From Desulfovibrio desulfuricans (GTDB lineage Bacteria; Desulfobacterota; Desulfovibrionia; Desulfovibrionales; Desulfovibrionaceae): a DNA stretch of 64,000 nucleotides. Made by a program: the position numbers and the translations under genes. The DNA lies in the NCBI RefSeq assembly GCF_004801255.1, contig NZ_CP036295.1, forward strand, positions 3,000,001 through 3,064,000. The letters are read 5' to 3'. Shown in pieces: positions 26,788-35,094 of this stretch. The notes beneath the pieces were generated by a model, which was not told the origin of the DNA, did no database searches, and saw only the letters and a list, made by a program, of their open reading frames with translations. Position 1 is the first letter of the stretch. Each line of letters begins with the position of its first letter.

Positions 26788-27975
26788 TCAGCGTGTAAAT
26801 TCCAGCAGGTCCGAGCTTGCTATGCGGTCCAGCTCCTGCCGCGCATTTTCTGGTGTTTCGGTAAACAGAAAACCAAACAGGCCGTAGCGCGTAAAGTCGC
26901 TTTTGCGCACGTGCAGCACGCGGGCAAAACCCTGGCTCAGCGCGTCGTAGTCAAAACTGCGCACGGGCGGGCAGTTTTCGGGCTTGTTGAGCACAATGAG
27001 GGTGTACAGTTTGCCCTCGCGCCCGGCCAGGGCCTTATCCCAGTCTGGCCGCCGCCCCTCCAGAAAACAGCCGTAGGTGTGGAACCCCCAGGCAAACAGG
27101 GTCACGTCGGTGCAGCACCAGCCCGCAAAGCGCAGGGCGTTGAATTCAATGGGCCGGATGCGTCCATGGGCGTCGCGGCGCAGCTCCACGTGCGTGGGAA
27201 AGTTCCGCAGGCCCAGCAGGGCGTTGACCCGGTTGAACCAGCCTTCAAATTCCGCAAGATGCGCGCGCACGACCAAAGCGCCCGTGTAGTACAGGCGGTC
27301 GCTCACGTCCGAGGCCGAGGCAAACTCGTGCCGCAAAACATTGCAGATAACTGCCTGCCCCTGCTCGTCAAAATACACGTCCACGGCAAATTCGTCGCCG
27401 TCGATGTATTCTTCAATAAGCCAGTCTTCACTGTCCACCACGCTGTCGGGGTACTGATCGCGCCAGTGGACGGCCTCCTGTTCAATGGCGGCCAGCGCGG
27501 CGAGCCAGTCGGCCCGGTCGCGCACAATGCGCACGCCAAGGCTGAAAAAACCCACCGCAGGTTTGACCACGCAGGGCAGGCGCAGCTCTTCAAAGGGCAG
27601 ATGCCGCAGGGCGTCAAGGCTGAGCCTGCGGTAAAAATAGTCGTCGTAAAGAGGCCGCAGCAGCTCGCGGGTCAAGGCTTTGTTTTTGAGTTTTTCGATG
27701 CTGCCCACAAGCTGGGGGTTGTCCACATGGGCGCTGACCCAGGCCAGTGAATTTTCTGAGCAGGTGTAGATGCGCGGGGGCGCGCCGCCCGCTGCGTCCG
27801 CCCGGCACAGTGCGGCAAAGTCGGCCTCCGCAACCAGATTCAGGGGCGCGGCCCCTGAAAGAGCGCGGGCGCGGGACAAGTCCCGCGCCACGGCATTGTC
27901 GAGCACCGGTTCCCGCCGGGCTGCCGCGTATTCCTGCAGCTCCGGCGAGACATATGGTTCGTCAAAAATTATCAT
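26788..27975 (-). CDS. ATP-grasp domain protein of unknown substrate
   Basis: 395 residues. An N-terminal pre-ATP-grasp region (about 1-110) is followed by the ATP-grasp fold: PCVVKPAVGFFSLGVRIV supplies the nucleotide-binding Lys and Gly loop, and DWLIEEYIDGDEFAVDVYF and RIRPIEFNALRFAG the hinge and Mg-binding positions. It would join a carboxylate to an amine or thiol using ATP; the substrate is unknown. The ATG overlaps the stop of hom (ATGA), so it is translated with homoserine dehydrogenase. This suggests a link to aspartate-family amino acids, but that is only context. Confidence 0.85.
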   Translation of the reverse strand: MIIFDEPYVSPELQEYAAARREPVLDNAVARDLSRARALSGAAPLNLVAEADFAALCRADAAGGAPPRIYTCSENSLAWVSAHVDNPQLVGSIEKLKNKALTRELLRPLYDDYFYRRLSLDALRHLPFEELRLPCVVKPAVGFFSLGVRIVRDRADWLAALAAIEQEAVHWRDQYPDSVVDSEDWLIEEYIDGDEFAVDVYFDEQGQAVICNVLRHEFASASDVSDRLYYTGALVVRAHLAEFEGWFNRVNALLGLRNFPTHVELRRDAHGRIRPIEFNALRFAGWCCTDVTLFAWGFHTYGCFLEGRRPDWDKALAGREGKLYTLIVLNKPENCPPVRSFDYDALSQGFARVLHVRKSDFTRYGLFGFLFTETPENARQELDRIASSDLLEFTR

Positions 27976-29321
27976 GCGCCTCCCAACACGCGGAAGTACA
28001 CCGCGGATTCTTTGAGCAGCCCCGCGTCCATGGTGCGCTGCAGGGCGTCGCTCATGGCGCGGGCCGTGGTTTCGTGGGTCATGAAGACCAGGGGCACGCC
28101 GTTGCCCTCGTCGCTCTTCTGGATAACCTGGGCCATGCTGATGCCCTCTGCGGCCATGCAGCCCGAGAGGTCGCGCAACACGCCGGGGGCGTCCTGCACC
28201 ATGACGCGCACATAGTAGCACGAGCGCCATTCTTCGGGCGGCACAATGGAGGCCTTGGGCAGCTCCTTGCAGACAAAGCCGGTATTGTTGGGCCGCTCGT
28301 CGCGGGCAACGGCCAGCAGGTCGCCCAGCACGGCCCCTGCGGTGGGCAGGTCGCCCGCGCCGCGCCCGTGGAAAAACAACGGGCCGGAGGCGTTGGCGTC
28401 CACACGCACGGCGTTGTACACGCCGCCCACGCGGGCCAGCAAAAACTTGTGGTACACAAGGGCGGGGAACACCCCGGCCTCAAGCCGGATATTGCCCTCG
28501 CCGCAGCTGTCGTCGCCCTGTTTGTCCTCGGGGCAGGGCACCTCGCGCACCTGACCAATGAGCTTGATACGGTAGCCAAACTCGCGCGCAAGGCGGATAT
28601 CCATGCCGGAAAGCCCGCGAATGCCGCGCACCGAGAGCGCCGTATAGGGATAATGCACCCCATAGGCCAGACGGATGAGCAAAATAAGTTTGTGGGCGGC
28701 GTCGTGGCCGTCGATGTCCAGCGTAGGGTCGGCCTCGGCGTAGCCCAGCTGTTGGGCCTGCTTGAGCGCAACGTCAAAATCCATGGCGTTGCTGGTCATT
28801 TCAGACAGAATATAGTTGCTCGTGCCGTTCAAAATACCCATGAGCGACTCGATACGGTTGCCCGTGAGGCTTTCTTTCAGCGTTTCGACAATGGGGATGG
28901 CCCCGGCCACGCTGGCCTCGTAGCGCAGGATGCGCTTTTTGCGGTCGGCCTTCTGGAACAGGGCAAGGCCTTCTTCGGCCAGCAGGGCCTTGTTGGCGGT
29001 GACAATGTGTTTGCCCTGGTCAAGAGCGCGGTCGATGATGGTGCGGGCGTTGTCGATGCCGCCGATAAGCTCCACCAGCACGTCGATTTCGGGGTCGTCC
29101 GTAAGGGCGCGATAGTCGGTGGTCAGCTCGGTTCCTGCGGGCAGCTGGGCGCTGCGGGCCTTGGTGGCGTTGCGCACCAGAACCTTTTTGAGCACGATGC
29201 CGCGCCCGCAGCGGCGGCGGATAAGATCGGCATTTTCGTCAAGCAACCGCACAAGGCCGCCGCCAACGGTACCAAAGCCCGCAAGGCCTACCACCAGGGG
29301 TTTGTCGCTGTTCTTTGTCAT
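27972..29321 (-). CDS. hom: Homoserine dehydrogenase
   Basis: 449 residues; reduces aspartate semialdehyde to homoserine on the way to threonine and methionine. The N-terminal Rossmann motif GLAGFGTVGGGLVRLLDE, the NGTSNYILSEM substrate motif, EADPTLDIDGHDAAHK with catalytic Asp/Lys, and a C-terminal ACT regulatory domain (about 365-445) are visible. Start ATG 29321 has GGGAGACGAC upstream. The ACT domain implies threonine feedback. thrC lies about 15 kb away. Confidence 0.96.
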   Translation of the reverse strand: MTKNSDKPLVVGLAGFGTVGGGLVRLLDENADLIRRRCGRGIVLKKVLVRNATKARSAQLPAGTELTTDYRALTDDPEIDVLVELIGGIDNARTIIDRALDQGKHIVTANKALLAEEGLALFQKADRKKRILRYEASVAGAIPIVETLKESLTGNRIESLMGILNGTSNYILSEMTSNAMDFDVALKQAQQLGYAEADPTLDIDGHDAAHKLILLIRLAYGVHYPYTALSVRGIRGLSGMDIRLAREFGYRIKLIGQVREVPCPEDKQGDDSCGEGNIRLEAGVFPALVYHKFLLARVGGVYNAVRVDANASGPLFFHGRGAGDLPTAGAVLGDLLAVARDERPNNTGFVCKELPKASIVPPEEWRSCYYVRVMVQDAPGVLRDLSGCMAAEGISMAQVIQKSDEGNGVPLVFMTHETTARAMSDALQRTMDAGLLKESAVYFRVLGGA

Positions 29322-29489
29322 GTCGTCTCCCAATCTGCTGCCTAACCCCGGTGTGTCCGCCGCGGGCCTGCGCGGTTGTTGGCCATGTGCGGCCTTATGG
29401 TTGCGGCGGCGGGGCCGGAACTAGTCCCGACCCCGCCGATTTCAGTTATTCTGGCCTCGTCTCATCCCGTCCGAAAACCGGTTTTTGAA
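29322..29489. other. hom upstream region with a 30-bp near-palindrome
   Basis: No gene. At 29408-29437 lies a GC-rich near-palindrome centred on ACTAGT, which pairs fully on the minus strand with two G-U wobbles. It sits about 90 bases upstream of hom, where a leader hairpin or operator could act. Confidence 0.45.
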
Positions 29490-29734
29490 AGCGAGCTTTT
29501 GTTCCCTGGCAAGAAAACGGCCCGTTTCAGGCCAAGGATAGTAAGCTGGTGCATACCTGGACTGAAACGGGCCGTTGACGCTGTCCAGGGGGCAAAAGAT
29601 GCTTGCAAAACCTGCTTTCCATCCTGCGAATTTTTGCTTTCCGGCAAGGGCGGCGGGCTTTTTATGCAGGAAGTGTACTCTTACGACTCCACCGGAATAA
29701 AAAGACCGTCTGACGCCGCCGGAAGCAAAAAGGC
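29490..29734. repeat. Dispersed ~245-bp non-coding element, copy B
   Basis: Located immediately downstream of alaC. It shares with copy A the order of boxes: TGGCAAG, GGCCCGTTTCAGG, TTTGCTTTCCGGCAAGG, AGTGTACTC and CTGACGCCGCCGG, at comparable spacing. It also contains a 13-bp inverted repeat, CGGCCCGTTTCAG (29519-29531) and its complement (29563-29575). No coding potential is seen. Confidence 0.55.
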
Positions 29735-29741
29735 GCGGAGG

Positions 29742-30923
29742 CTAGTCGGAGACTCCCGACAACAGCCGCCGCATGCTGCTGATAGCCTGCCGCGTGCGGT
29801 GCTCGTTTTCAATCAGGGCAAAGCGCACAAATTCGTCACCGTACGAGCCAAAGCCCAGACCCGGCGACACGGCCACGTGGGCCTCCTGCAGCAGCAACTT
29901 GGAAAATTCCACGGAGCCCATCTTGCGGAAGGGTTCGGGAATATGCGCCCACACAAACATGGTTGCCTTGGGCGAGGGGGTTTCCCAGCCGATGCGGTTC
30001 AGGCCTTCAATGAGGCGGTCGCGCCGTTCCTGGTACACGTCGCGGATGTGGTGCACGCAGTCTTCCGGGCCGTTGAGGGCCACGGTAGAGGCGATCTGGA
30101 TGGGCTGGAACATGCCGTAGTCAAGGTAGCTCTTGATGCGGGCAAGGGCGTGGATAAGGTTTTTGTTGCCCACGCCAAAACCCACGCGCCAGCCGGGCAT
30201 GGAGTAGCTCTTGGACAGGGAGTAAAATTCCACGCCCACTTCCTTGGCGCCCTTGGCCTGCAAAAAGCTGGGGGCCTTGTAGCCGTCAAAGACCAGATCG
30301 GCGTAAGCCAGATCGTGCACGACCCAGATTTTGTTTTCTTTGGCGAACTCGACGATCCTCTGGAAAAATTCCAGGTCCGTCACTTCCGTGGTGGGGTTGT
30401 GCGGATAGCAGAGAAACAGAACCTTGGGCTTGGGCCATGCCTGACGCATGGCTGCCTCAAGGTCTTCAAAAAAGTTGCGGCCATGACCGATGGGCACGCT
30501 GCGCACATCTGCGCCGGCAATGATAGGCGCATACTTATGGATGGGGTAGGTCGGGTCGGGGGCAAGCACCACGTCGCCGGGCTCAAGAATGGCCAGCGAA
30601 AGGTGGGCGAGGCCTTCCTTGGAACCCAGGGTCACAATGGCTTCGCTGTCGGGGTCGAGCTGCACGCCGTAGTGGCGGGCATAGCGATCACATATGGCTT
30701 TGCGCAGGTTCGGAATACCGCGCGAAAGCGAGTAGCGGTGATTCACCGGCTTTTGTGCTGCCTCAACAAGCTTGTCGACGATGGGTGCGGGCGTTGCTAT
30801 GTCCGGATTGCCCATGCTGAAGTCCACGATGTCGATATTCTGCCGACGCAGCCGCATTTTCAGGTCTCCCACCACCGCAAAAACGTAGGGGGGGAGGCGG
30901 CGAATCCGCGAAAACTCTTCCAT
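29742..30923 (-). CDS. alaC: Alanine-type aminotransferase, AlaC-like (class I/II)
   Basis: 393 residues, fold type I PLP enzyme. The N-terminal [32 protein letters not shown], and YPHNPTTEV with the PLP-contacting Asn-Pro, are typical. The Schiff-base Lys is in [16 protein letters not shown]. AlaC makes alanine from pyruvate and glutamate; related LL-diaminopimelate or methionine aminotransferases cannot be excluded. The start has GAGGAGCTATCAG upstream. Confidence 0.88.
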   Translation of the reverse strand: MEEFSRIRRLPPYVFAVVGDLKMRLRRQNIDIVDFSMGNPDIATPAPIVDKLVEAAQKPVNHRYSLSRGIPNLRKAICDRYARHYGVQLDPDSEAIVTLGSKEGLAHLSLAILEPGDVVLAPDPTYPIHKYAPIIAGADVRSVPIGHGRNFFEDLEAAMRQAWPKPKVLFLCYPHNPTTEVTDLEFFQRIVEFAKENKIWVVHDLAYADLVFDGYKAPSFLQAKGAKEVGVEFYSLSKSYSMPGWRVGFGVGNKNLIHALARIKSYLDYGMFQPIQIASTVALNGPEDCVHHIRDVYQERRDRLIEGLNRIGWETPSPKATMFVWAHIPEPFRKMGSVEFSKLLLQEAHVAVSPGLGFGSYGDEFVRFALIENEHRTRQAISSMRRLLSGVSD

Positions 30924-31257
30924 GTCTGATAGCTCCTCATTTGATCGACATGCAGTCTTTCCTGCAGTGCCGCGACAAGGTCACGCCCGCACCGTGCGGG
31001 CATGGACTCCGCCCTGCCGCGCAGCCTCACAGGAAGCCAGTGCGCCCTCAACGCGCTCACAACACGTTGAAGACGATTTTGTCATACCACAGCATAGCCA
31101 GCCGTGCGCATGTTTGTAAAGCATTGCGGGGCATCGAACTCCTTGGCGCGGCATGTTTTTTGTGCCGTTATCGGCGCAAGGGCGCTTGTCGCGCTTTGCC
31201 TTCATGGCGTACTCGTGTATCTTCGAAAAATACATTGCACTTATGCGGAGGAACCCC
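30924..31257. other. Divergent alaC-mtnA control region
   Basis: 334 bases between divergent genes. A 7-bp GC hairpin (GCCCGCA with TGCGGGC, 30987-31003) lies close to alaC. TTGCCT and TATCTT, 16 bases apart shortly before 31230, could be the mtnA promoter, but the match is moderate. I do not see a SAM riboswitch. Confidence 0.4.
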
Positions 31258-32346
31258 ATGGAAGACCACATTCGCTTTGACAGGCAAAATATCGCGCTGC
31301 ATCTGCTTGACCAGCGCCTCTTGCCGGAACAAGAAGCGGACGTGGTTTGCCGCAGCACAGACGACATCGTGCACGCGCTGCAAACCATGGTTGTGCGCGG
31401 AGCGCCCGCCATAGGCGTCACCGCCGCCTGGGGCTGCGCGCTGGCCCTCAACGAAACCAGCGGGCCAGACTGGGCCACCCAGCTTGAGGAACTCCTCGAC
31501 CGACTGGCAAACGCCCGCCCCACCGCCGTAAACCTGCGCTGGGCCGTGGACCGCATGCGCAAATGCTGGTGGAGGGCCATAAACAACGGCGGCGGCAACC
31601 GCGAATCGCTGCTGACGGTTTTTCTTGACGAGGCGGCCAGAATGCAGGCCGAAGACGTGGAAGCCTGCAAAACCCTGGGCCGCTTTGGCGCGGACTGCCT
31701 CAAGGACGGCGACACCGTGCTTACCCACTGCAACGCCGGGGCCCTGGCCACGGCGGGCTACGGCACGGCGCTGGGCGTTATCCGCGGGGCCGTCGAGCAG
31801 GGCAAACGCATCAAGGTGATTGCCGATGAAACGCGCCCCTTTTTGCAGGGCGCCCGCCTGACCGCCTGGGAACTGCACAAGGACAACATCCCCGTTACCG
31901 TGGCCTGCGACAACGCCTGCGCCCTGCTGATGAGCAAGGGCCTTGTGCAGCGCGTGGTGGTAGGCGCGGACCGCATTGCTGCCAACGGCGACGCGGCCAA
32001 CAAAATCGGCACATATGGCGTGGCTCTGCTGGCCAGGCATTTCAATATTCCTTTTTACGTGGCCGCGCCGCTCTCCACCATCGACCCAAGCACCCCTGAC
32101 GGCAGCGGCATCCCCATCGAGCAGCGCCCCGAGCGCGAGGTCACCCATGTGGGCGACAAGCGCCTTACCCCTGTGGATGTGCCCGTGTACAATTTTGCCT
32201 TTGACGTGACCCCTGCGGCGCTCATCACCGGCATCATCACCGAAAAAGGCGTGCTGCAGCCGCCCTACGGCCTTGCCATCTGGGCGGCCCTCAACGAGGC
32301 CAGCGCAGCGTCCGAAGCCGAAAACTCCGCAACCGAGGAGCGTTAG
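31258..32346 (+). CDS. mtnA: Methylthioribose-1-phosphate isomerase
   Basis: 362 residues; converts methylthioribose 1-phosphate to methylthioribulose 1-phosphate in methionine salvage. The catalytic Cys is in [16 protein letters not shown] and the Asp in [36 protein letters not shown] near the N-terminus is also diagnostic. ATG 31258 follows GCGGAGG. No other mtn genes are nearby, so the pathway must be completed elsewhere. The next gene begins eight bases later. Confidence 0.96.
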   Translation: MEDHIRFDRQNIALHLLDQRLLPEQEADVVCRSTDDIVHALQTMVVRGAPAIGVTAAWGCALALNETSGPDWATQLEELLDRLANARPTAVNLRWAVDRMRKCWWRAINNGGGNRESLLTVFLDEAARMQAEDVEACKTLGRFGADCLKDGDTVLTHCNAGALATAGYGTALGVIRGAVEQGKRIKVIADETRPFLQGARLTAWELHKDNIPVTVACDNACALLMSKGLVQRVVVGADRIAANGDAANKIGTYGVALLARHFNIPFYVAAPLSTIDPSTPDGSGIPIEQRPEREVTHVGDKRLTPVDVPVYNFAFDVTPAALITGIITEKGVLQPPYGLAIWAALNEASAASEAENSATEER

Positions 32347-32354
32347 GGGCCTGT

Positions 32355-34343
32355 ATGAAGGAGCTTGTTCTTGTCATAGGCCCGGCCCTGCCCGAAGCTG
32401 CGCGAGCCCTGTGCACCGCGCCCGGTTACGGGTCCGGCGGCAAGCCGGAATCCGCAACCGGCGGCCCCCTGCCCGAGCGCGTCGTCGCGCATTGGGACGG
32501 CTGGGAGGCCCCTGCGGGCGAAATTTCGCTTTCGGCCCGACTGCGCGGCGAGCTCAAGGCCATCCGCGCCGAGCATGTGACCTGGGGCCACGATATGGGC
32601 CGTCTGCCCATCGCGGGCCGCGAAGTGCAACACTGGCTCCGGGGCGGCGAAAGGCTTTCCATGTGGTGGTGCTCGCTCCTGTACGAGCGTCACCCCAAGA
32701 TGACCCCCGGCCTCTACACTGTTTACAAACTGCGCGCTCTTGAACGCCTGATGGATGAAGGCTGCTTTGCGTCCCTGCGGGTTTTTGGCGGGGACGACGC
32801 CCTCAGACGTGCGCTGGCGCAGATGTGCCGCACCGGCCACCGCCTGTACGCGCAAAGCTGCGACGCCCCCACGCCGCCAGCCCCGGCCAAAAGCCTGTTG
32901 CGCAGGCTCTACGAGGCCACGCCCCCGCCCCTGCGCGCGCTGGCCCGCTACGCCCACTGGTGGTGGACAGTACGCCGCCTCCTGCCGCAGACGGCTACCC
33001 GGCAGGCGCTGCCGCCCGTTACAGGGCAGGCGGCCACCATTGTGACCTACTTTCCCAATGTGGACATGAAGGCGGCGGAAAATGGCCGCTACCGCAGCCG
33101 CTACTGGGAGAATCTGCACGACGCCCTCAACCAGACCGCCCAGGCGGAAACTGGGGCCCGGAGCGGCGGCGGGCATTTTGTGCGCTGGCTTTTTATACGC
33201 TTTCCCGCGCCGCAGCTCAGCCTGCCCCAGTGCATTGCCCTACGCGACCGTTTTCGGCACGAAGGCAAGGACGGCGCAAGCTTTCATTACCTTGAAGAAT
33301 TTTTGACCACAGGCGATCTTGTCGCCGCGCTGTTCCGCTACGCGCGCCTGAGCCTGACCAGCCTACGCATCGAAAAGCAGGCCCGCGCGGGTTTTCACTT
33401 TTCCGGCTCGCATCTTGATTTCTGGCCGTATCTTGGCCCCTACTGGGCGGAATCGTTCCGTGGCTGGCGCTGCCTTGAGCGCTGCCTGCAGCAGCAGGCC
33501 TTCAAGCGCTATGAGGCGCTGGCCGGGCCGCAGCGCTGGACGCTGTTTCCTCTGGAAAACTGCCCCTGGGAGCGCATGCTCACCCAGGCCGTCCACGCGG
33601 CGGGCAACGGCCCGGTCATCGGGGCCCAGCACTCGACCATACGGCCCACGGACTTTCGCTTTTTTGACGATCCGCGCACCTTTACGGGCGAGCTGGCGGC
33701 CTTTCAGCCCGATGCCGTGCGCGGCAACGGCGAGTCGGCCTGCGTGCAGTGGCGCGAGGCAGGGGTTCCTGCCGACAGGCTGGACGGGGTCGAGGCCCTG
33801 CGCTACCTCTACCTTGTGGACAACAGCGCGCAACCGCCGCAAGCCAGCGACGCCGCGCACCGGCAGCTGCTGGTTGTGACCAGTTTTTTTGCGGACGAAA
33901 CCGAAGCCCATCTGGCCCTGCTTGCCCGCTCGCTGCACGCGGGCCTGCTTGAGGGCTGGAGCATCCGGGTCAAGCCGCACCCCTATCTGCCAGTGCAGGA
34001 GCGGCTTAACTCCCTGCTGGGCCGCCGCGCAAGCGAGGTAATGGTTGTGGACGGCCCCATTGCCGACCAGCTCGTGCCGGGCGTGGTGGTGTGGGCCTCC
34101 AACTCCACCACGGTCACGCTGGAGGCTGCCATCAAGGGGCTGCCCGTTATTGCCATGCTGCCCACAGACGACTTTGATCTTTGCCCCCTGCAAGACGTAG
34201 ACAGCCTGCCGCGCACCGGCGGCGTGGACGATGTGGCCCGCGCCCTGCAGACAGCAGCGCCGCTGCGCCTTGCGCCAGCATATTTGGACCTGGACGTAGA
34301 TCTGCCCAAATGGAAAACACTTTTGCACCTGAGAGACAAGTAA
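32355..34343 (+). CDS. Putative surface-carbohydrate biosynthesis protein
   Basis: 662 residues, cytoplasmic. The stretch MWWCSLLYERHPKMTPGLYTVYKLRALERL resembles the TIGR04326 surface carbohydrate biosynthesis family as I recall it. The C-terminal third looks like a glycosyltransferase-B nucleotide-sugar domain: VKPHPYLPVQERL, then WASNSTTVTLEAAIKGLPVIAM, a pattern shared with capsule and teichoic-acid transferases. The substrate cannot be predicted. It follows mtnA by eight bases and overlaps the next start by one base. No other glycan genes are in the window, which makes the placement odd. Confidence 0.65.
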   Translation: MKELVLVIGPALPEAARALCTAPGYGSGGKPESATGGPLPERVVAHWDGWEAPAGEISLSARLRGELKAIRAEHVTWGHDMGRLPIAGREVQHWLRGGERLSMWWCSLLYERHPKMTPGLYTVYKLRALERLMDEGCFASLRVFGGDDALRRALAQMCRTGHRLYAQSCDAPTPPAPAKSLLRRLYEATPPPLRALARYAHWWWTVRRLLPQTATRQALPPVTGQAATIVTYFPNVDMKAAENGRYRSRYWENLHDALNQTAQAETGARSGGGHFVRWLFIRFPAPQLSLPQCIALRDRFRHEGKDGASFHYLEEFLTTGDLVAALFRYARLSLTSLRIEKQARAGFHFSGSHLDFWPYLGPYWAESFRGWRCLERCLQQQAFKRYEALAGPQRWTLFPLENCPWERMLTQAVHAAGNGPVIGAQHSTIRPTDFRFFDDPRTFTGELAAFQPDAVRGNGESACVQWREAGVPADRLDGVEALRYLYLVDNSAQPPQASDAAHRQLLVVTSFFADETEAHLALLARSLHAGLLEGWSIRVKPHPYLPVQERLNSLLGRRASEVMVVDGPIADQLVPGVVVWASNSTTVTLEAAIKGLPVIAMLPTDDFDLCPLQDVDSLPRTGGVDDVARALQTAAPLRLAPAYLDLDVDLPKWKTLLHLRDK

Positions 34344-34816
34344 TGAATACGCACGACAGAATGGCCGCCCTTGTGCGCCACTATTACTGGGACAGGGATC
34401 TCAACTGCGCGCGCACCACGCTGCGCTGCCTTGAAAGCATGCTGCAGGAACCTCTGCACCCGCAGGTGTACGCCGCCGCTGTGGGCTGCCACGGCGCTGG
34501 CGGCACGGGCGGCCAGTGCGGCCTGATGGAAGGCGGCTTGCTGCTGATCGGGCTGCGCGGCGCAGAGCTTGGCAAGGATGAAGGAGATATCGTTGATCTG
34601 TGCGCCCGCTACGCGGCCCTTTTTACCGAGCGTTTTTCCAGCCTTGCCTGCAAGGATCTGCGCCCCGGCGGCATCCACCCCAACGACCCGCCCCATCTGT
34701 GCGAATCCATTTCTGTAGACGCCATATGTCTTTTGCATGACTTTCTTGACGCGATGGCGCTCTCGGCTGAGCCCAATCGCAGAATTTCGGCTTCTGAAGC
34801 CGGTGGCGGAGAATAA
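34343..34816 (+). CDS. C_GCAxxG_C_C-type cysteine-rich redox protein
   Basis: 157 residues. Cysteines are placed as NCA, VGCHGAGGTGGQCG, LACKDL and PHLCESIS, which fits the C_GCAxxG_C_C (PF09719-type) family of putative redox-active proteins. The position of each Cys suggests metal or cluster binding. The start (TAATGA) overlaps the stop of the preceding gene, so it is translationally coupled. Function in the family is unknown. Confidence 0.7.
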   Translation: MNTHDRMAALVRHYYWDRDLNCARTTLRCLESMLQEPLHPQVYAAAVGCHGAGGTGGQCGLMEGGLLLIGLRGAELGKDEGDIVDLCARYAALFTERFSSLACKDLRPGGIHPNDPPHLCESISVDAICLLHDFLDAMALSAEPNRRISASEAGGGE

Positions 34817-34944
34817 GGGGGGCATAATGCCCCACTTTGACAAGACCGCCCGTAACGAATAGGTTGCGCCCAGGCATGGTTTGCAACAGCCCTGCCCATG
34901 CAACACGCCTGCCGCCTGGCGGGCTTTCACCCTCAACCCTAGTG

Positions 34945-34959
34945 GAAGGAGCATCCTTC
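34945..34959 (+). promoter_or_regulatory. Hairpin covering the leader ribosome-binding site
   Basis: GAAGGA and TCCTTC pair across a 3-base loop, directly before the ATG at 34960. The stem buries the Shine-Dalgarno GGAAGGAG of the leader ORF, so leader translation could depend on opening it. Confidence 0.5.
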
Positions 34960-35049
34960 ATGTCGTCCGACAGTTGCCACAGTTCCCCTTCGGAACCTGA
35001 CAGTTTACGTCGCACCACTCTTTCCACGCCCGCCCGTTCCCGCCGCTGA
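34960..35049 (+). CDS. Candidate mgtA leader peptide (29 codons)
   Basis: A short ORF with its own ribosome-binding site (GGAAGGAG) ends 45 bases before mgtA. The peptide is Ser/Pro/Arg-rich, with SSPSEPDSLRR in the middle and PARSRR at the end. In Salmonella, the leader ORF mgtL upstream of mgtA starts MEPDP and controls mgtA by ribosome destabilisation at acidic-Pro codons under low Mg2+. The EPD here and the position are similar, but homology is not shown. It could be a chance ORF. Confidence 0.4.
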   Translation: MSSDSCHSSPSEPDSLRRTTLSTPARSRR

Positions 35050-35094
35050 TAATCTTCCTGCGGGCAACGCCGCGTGCGTGCCCCAGGAGATTTT

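Noticed and set aside
27976..28230. N-terminal extension of the ATP-grasp gene
   Set aside because: Arg/Gly/His-rich sequence read out of frame through hom; ATG 27975 overlaps the hom stop as a normal coupled start.
30924..31257. SAM riboswitch before mtnA
   Set aside because: No conserved SAM-I/II core or terminator was seen; only a small hairpin near alaC.
34837..34959. Longer version of the mgtA leader ORF
   Set aside because: No ribosome-binding site at 34837; the ATG at 34960 has GGAAGGAG.
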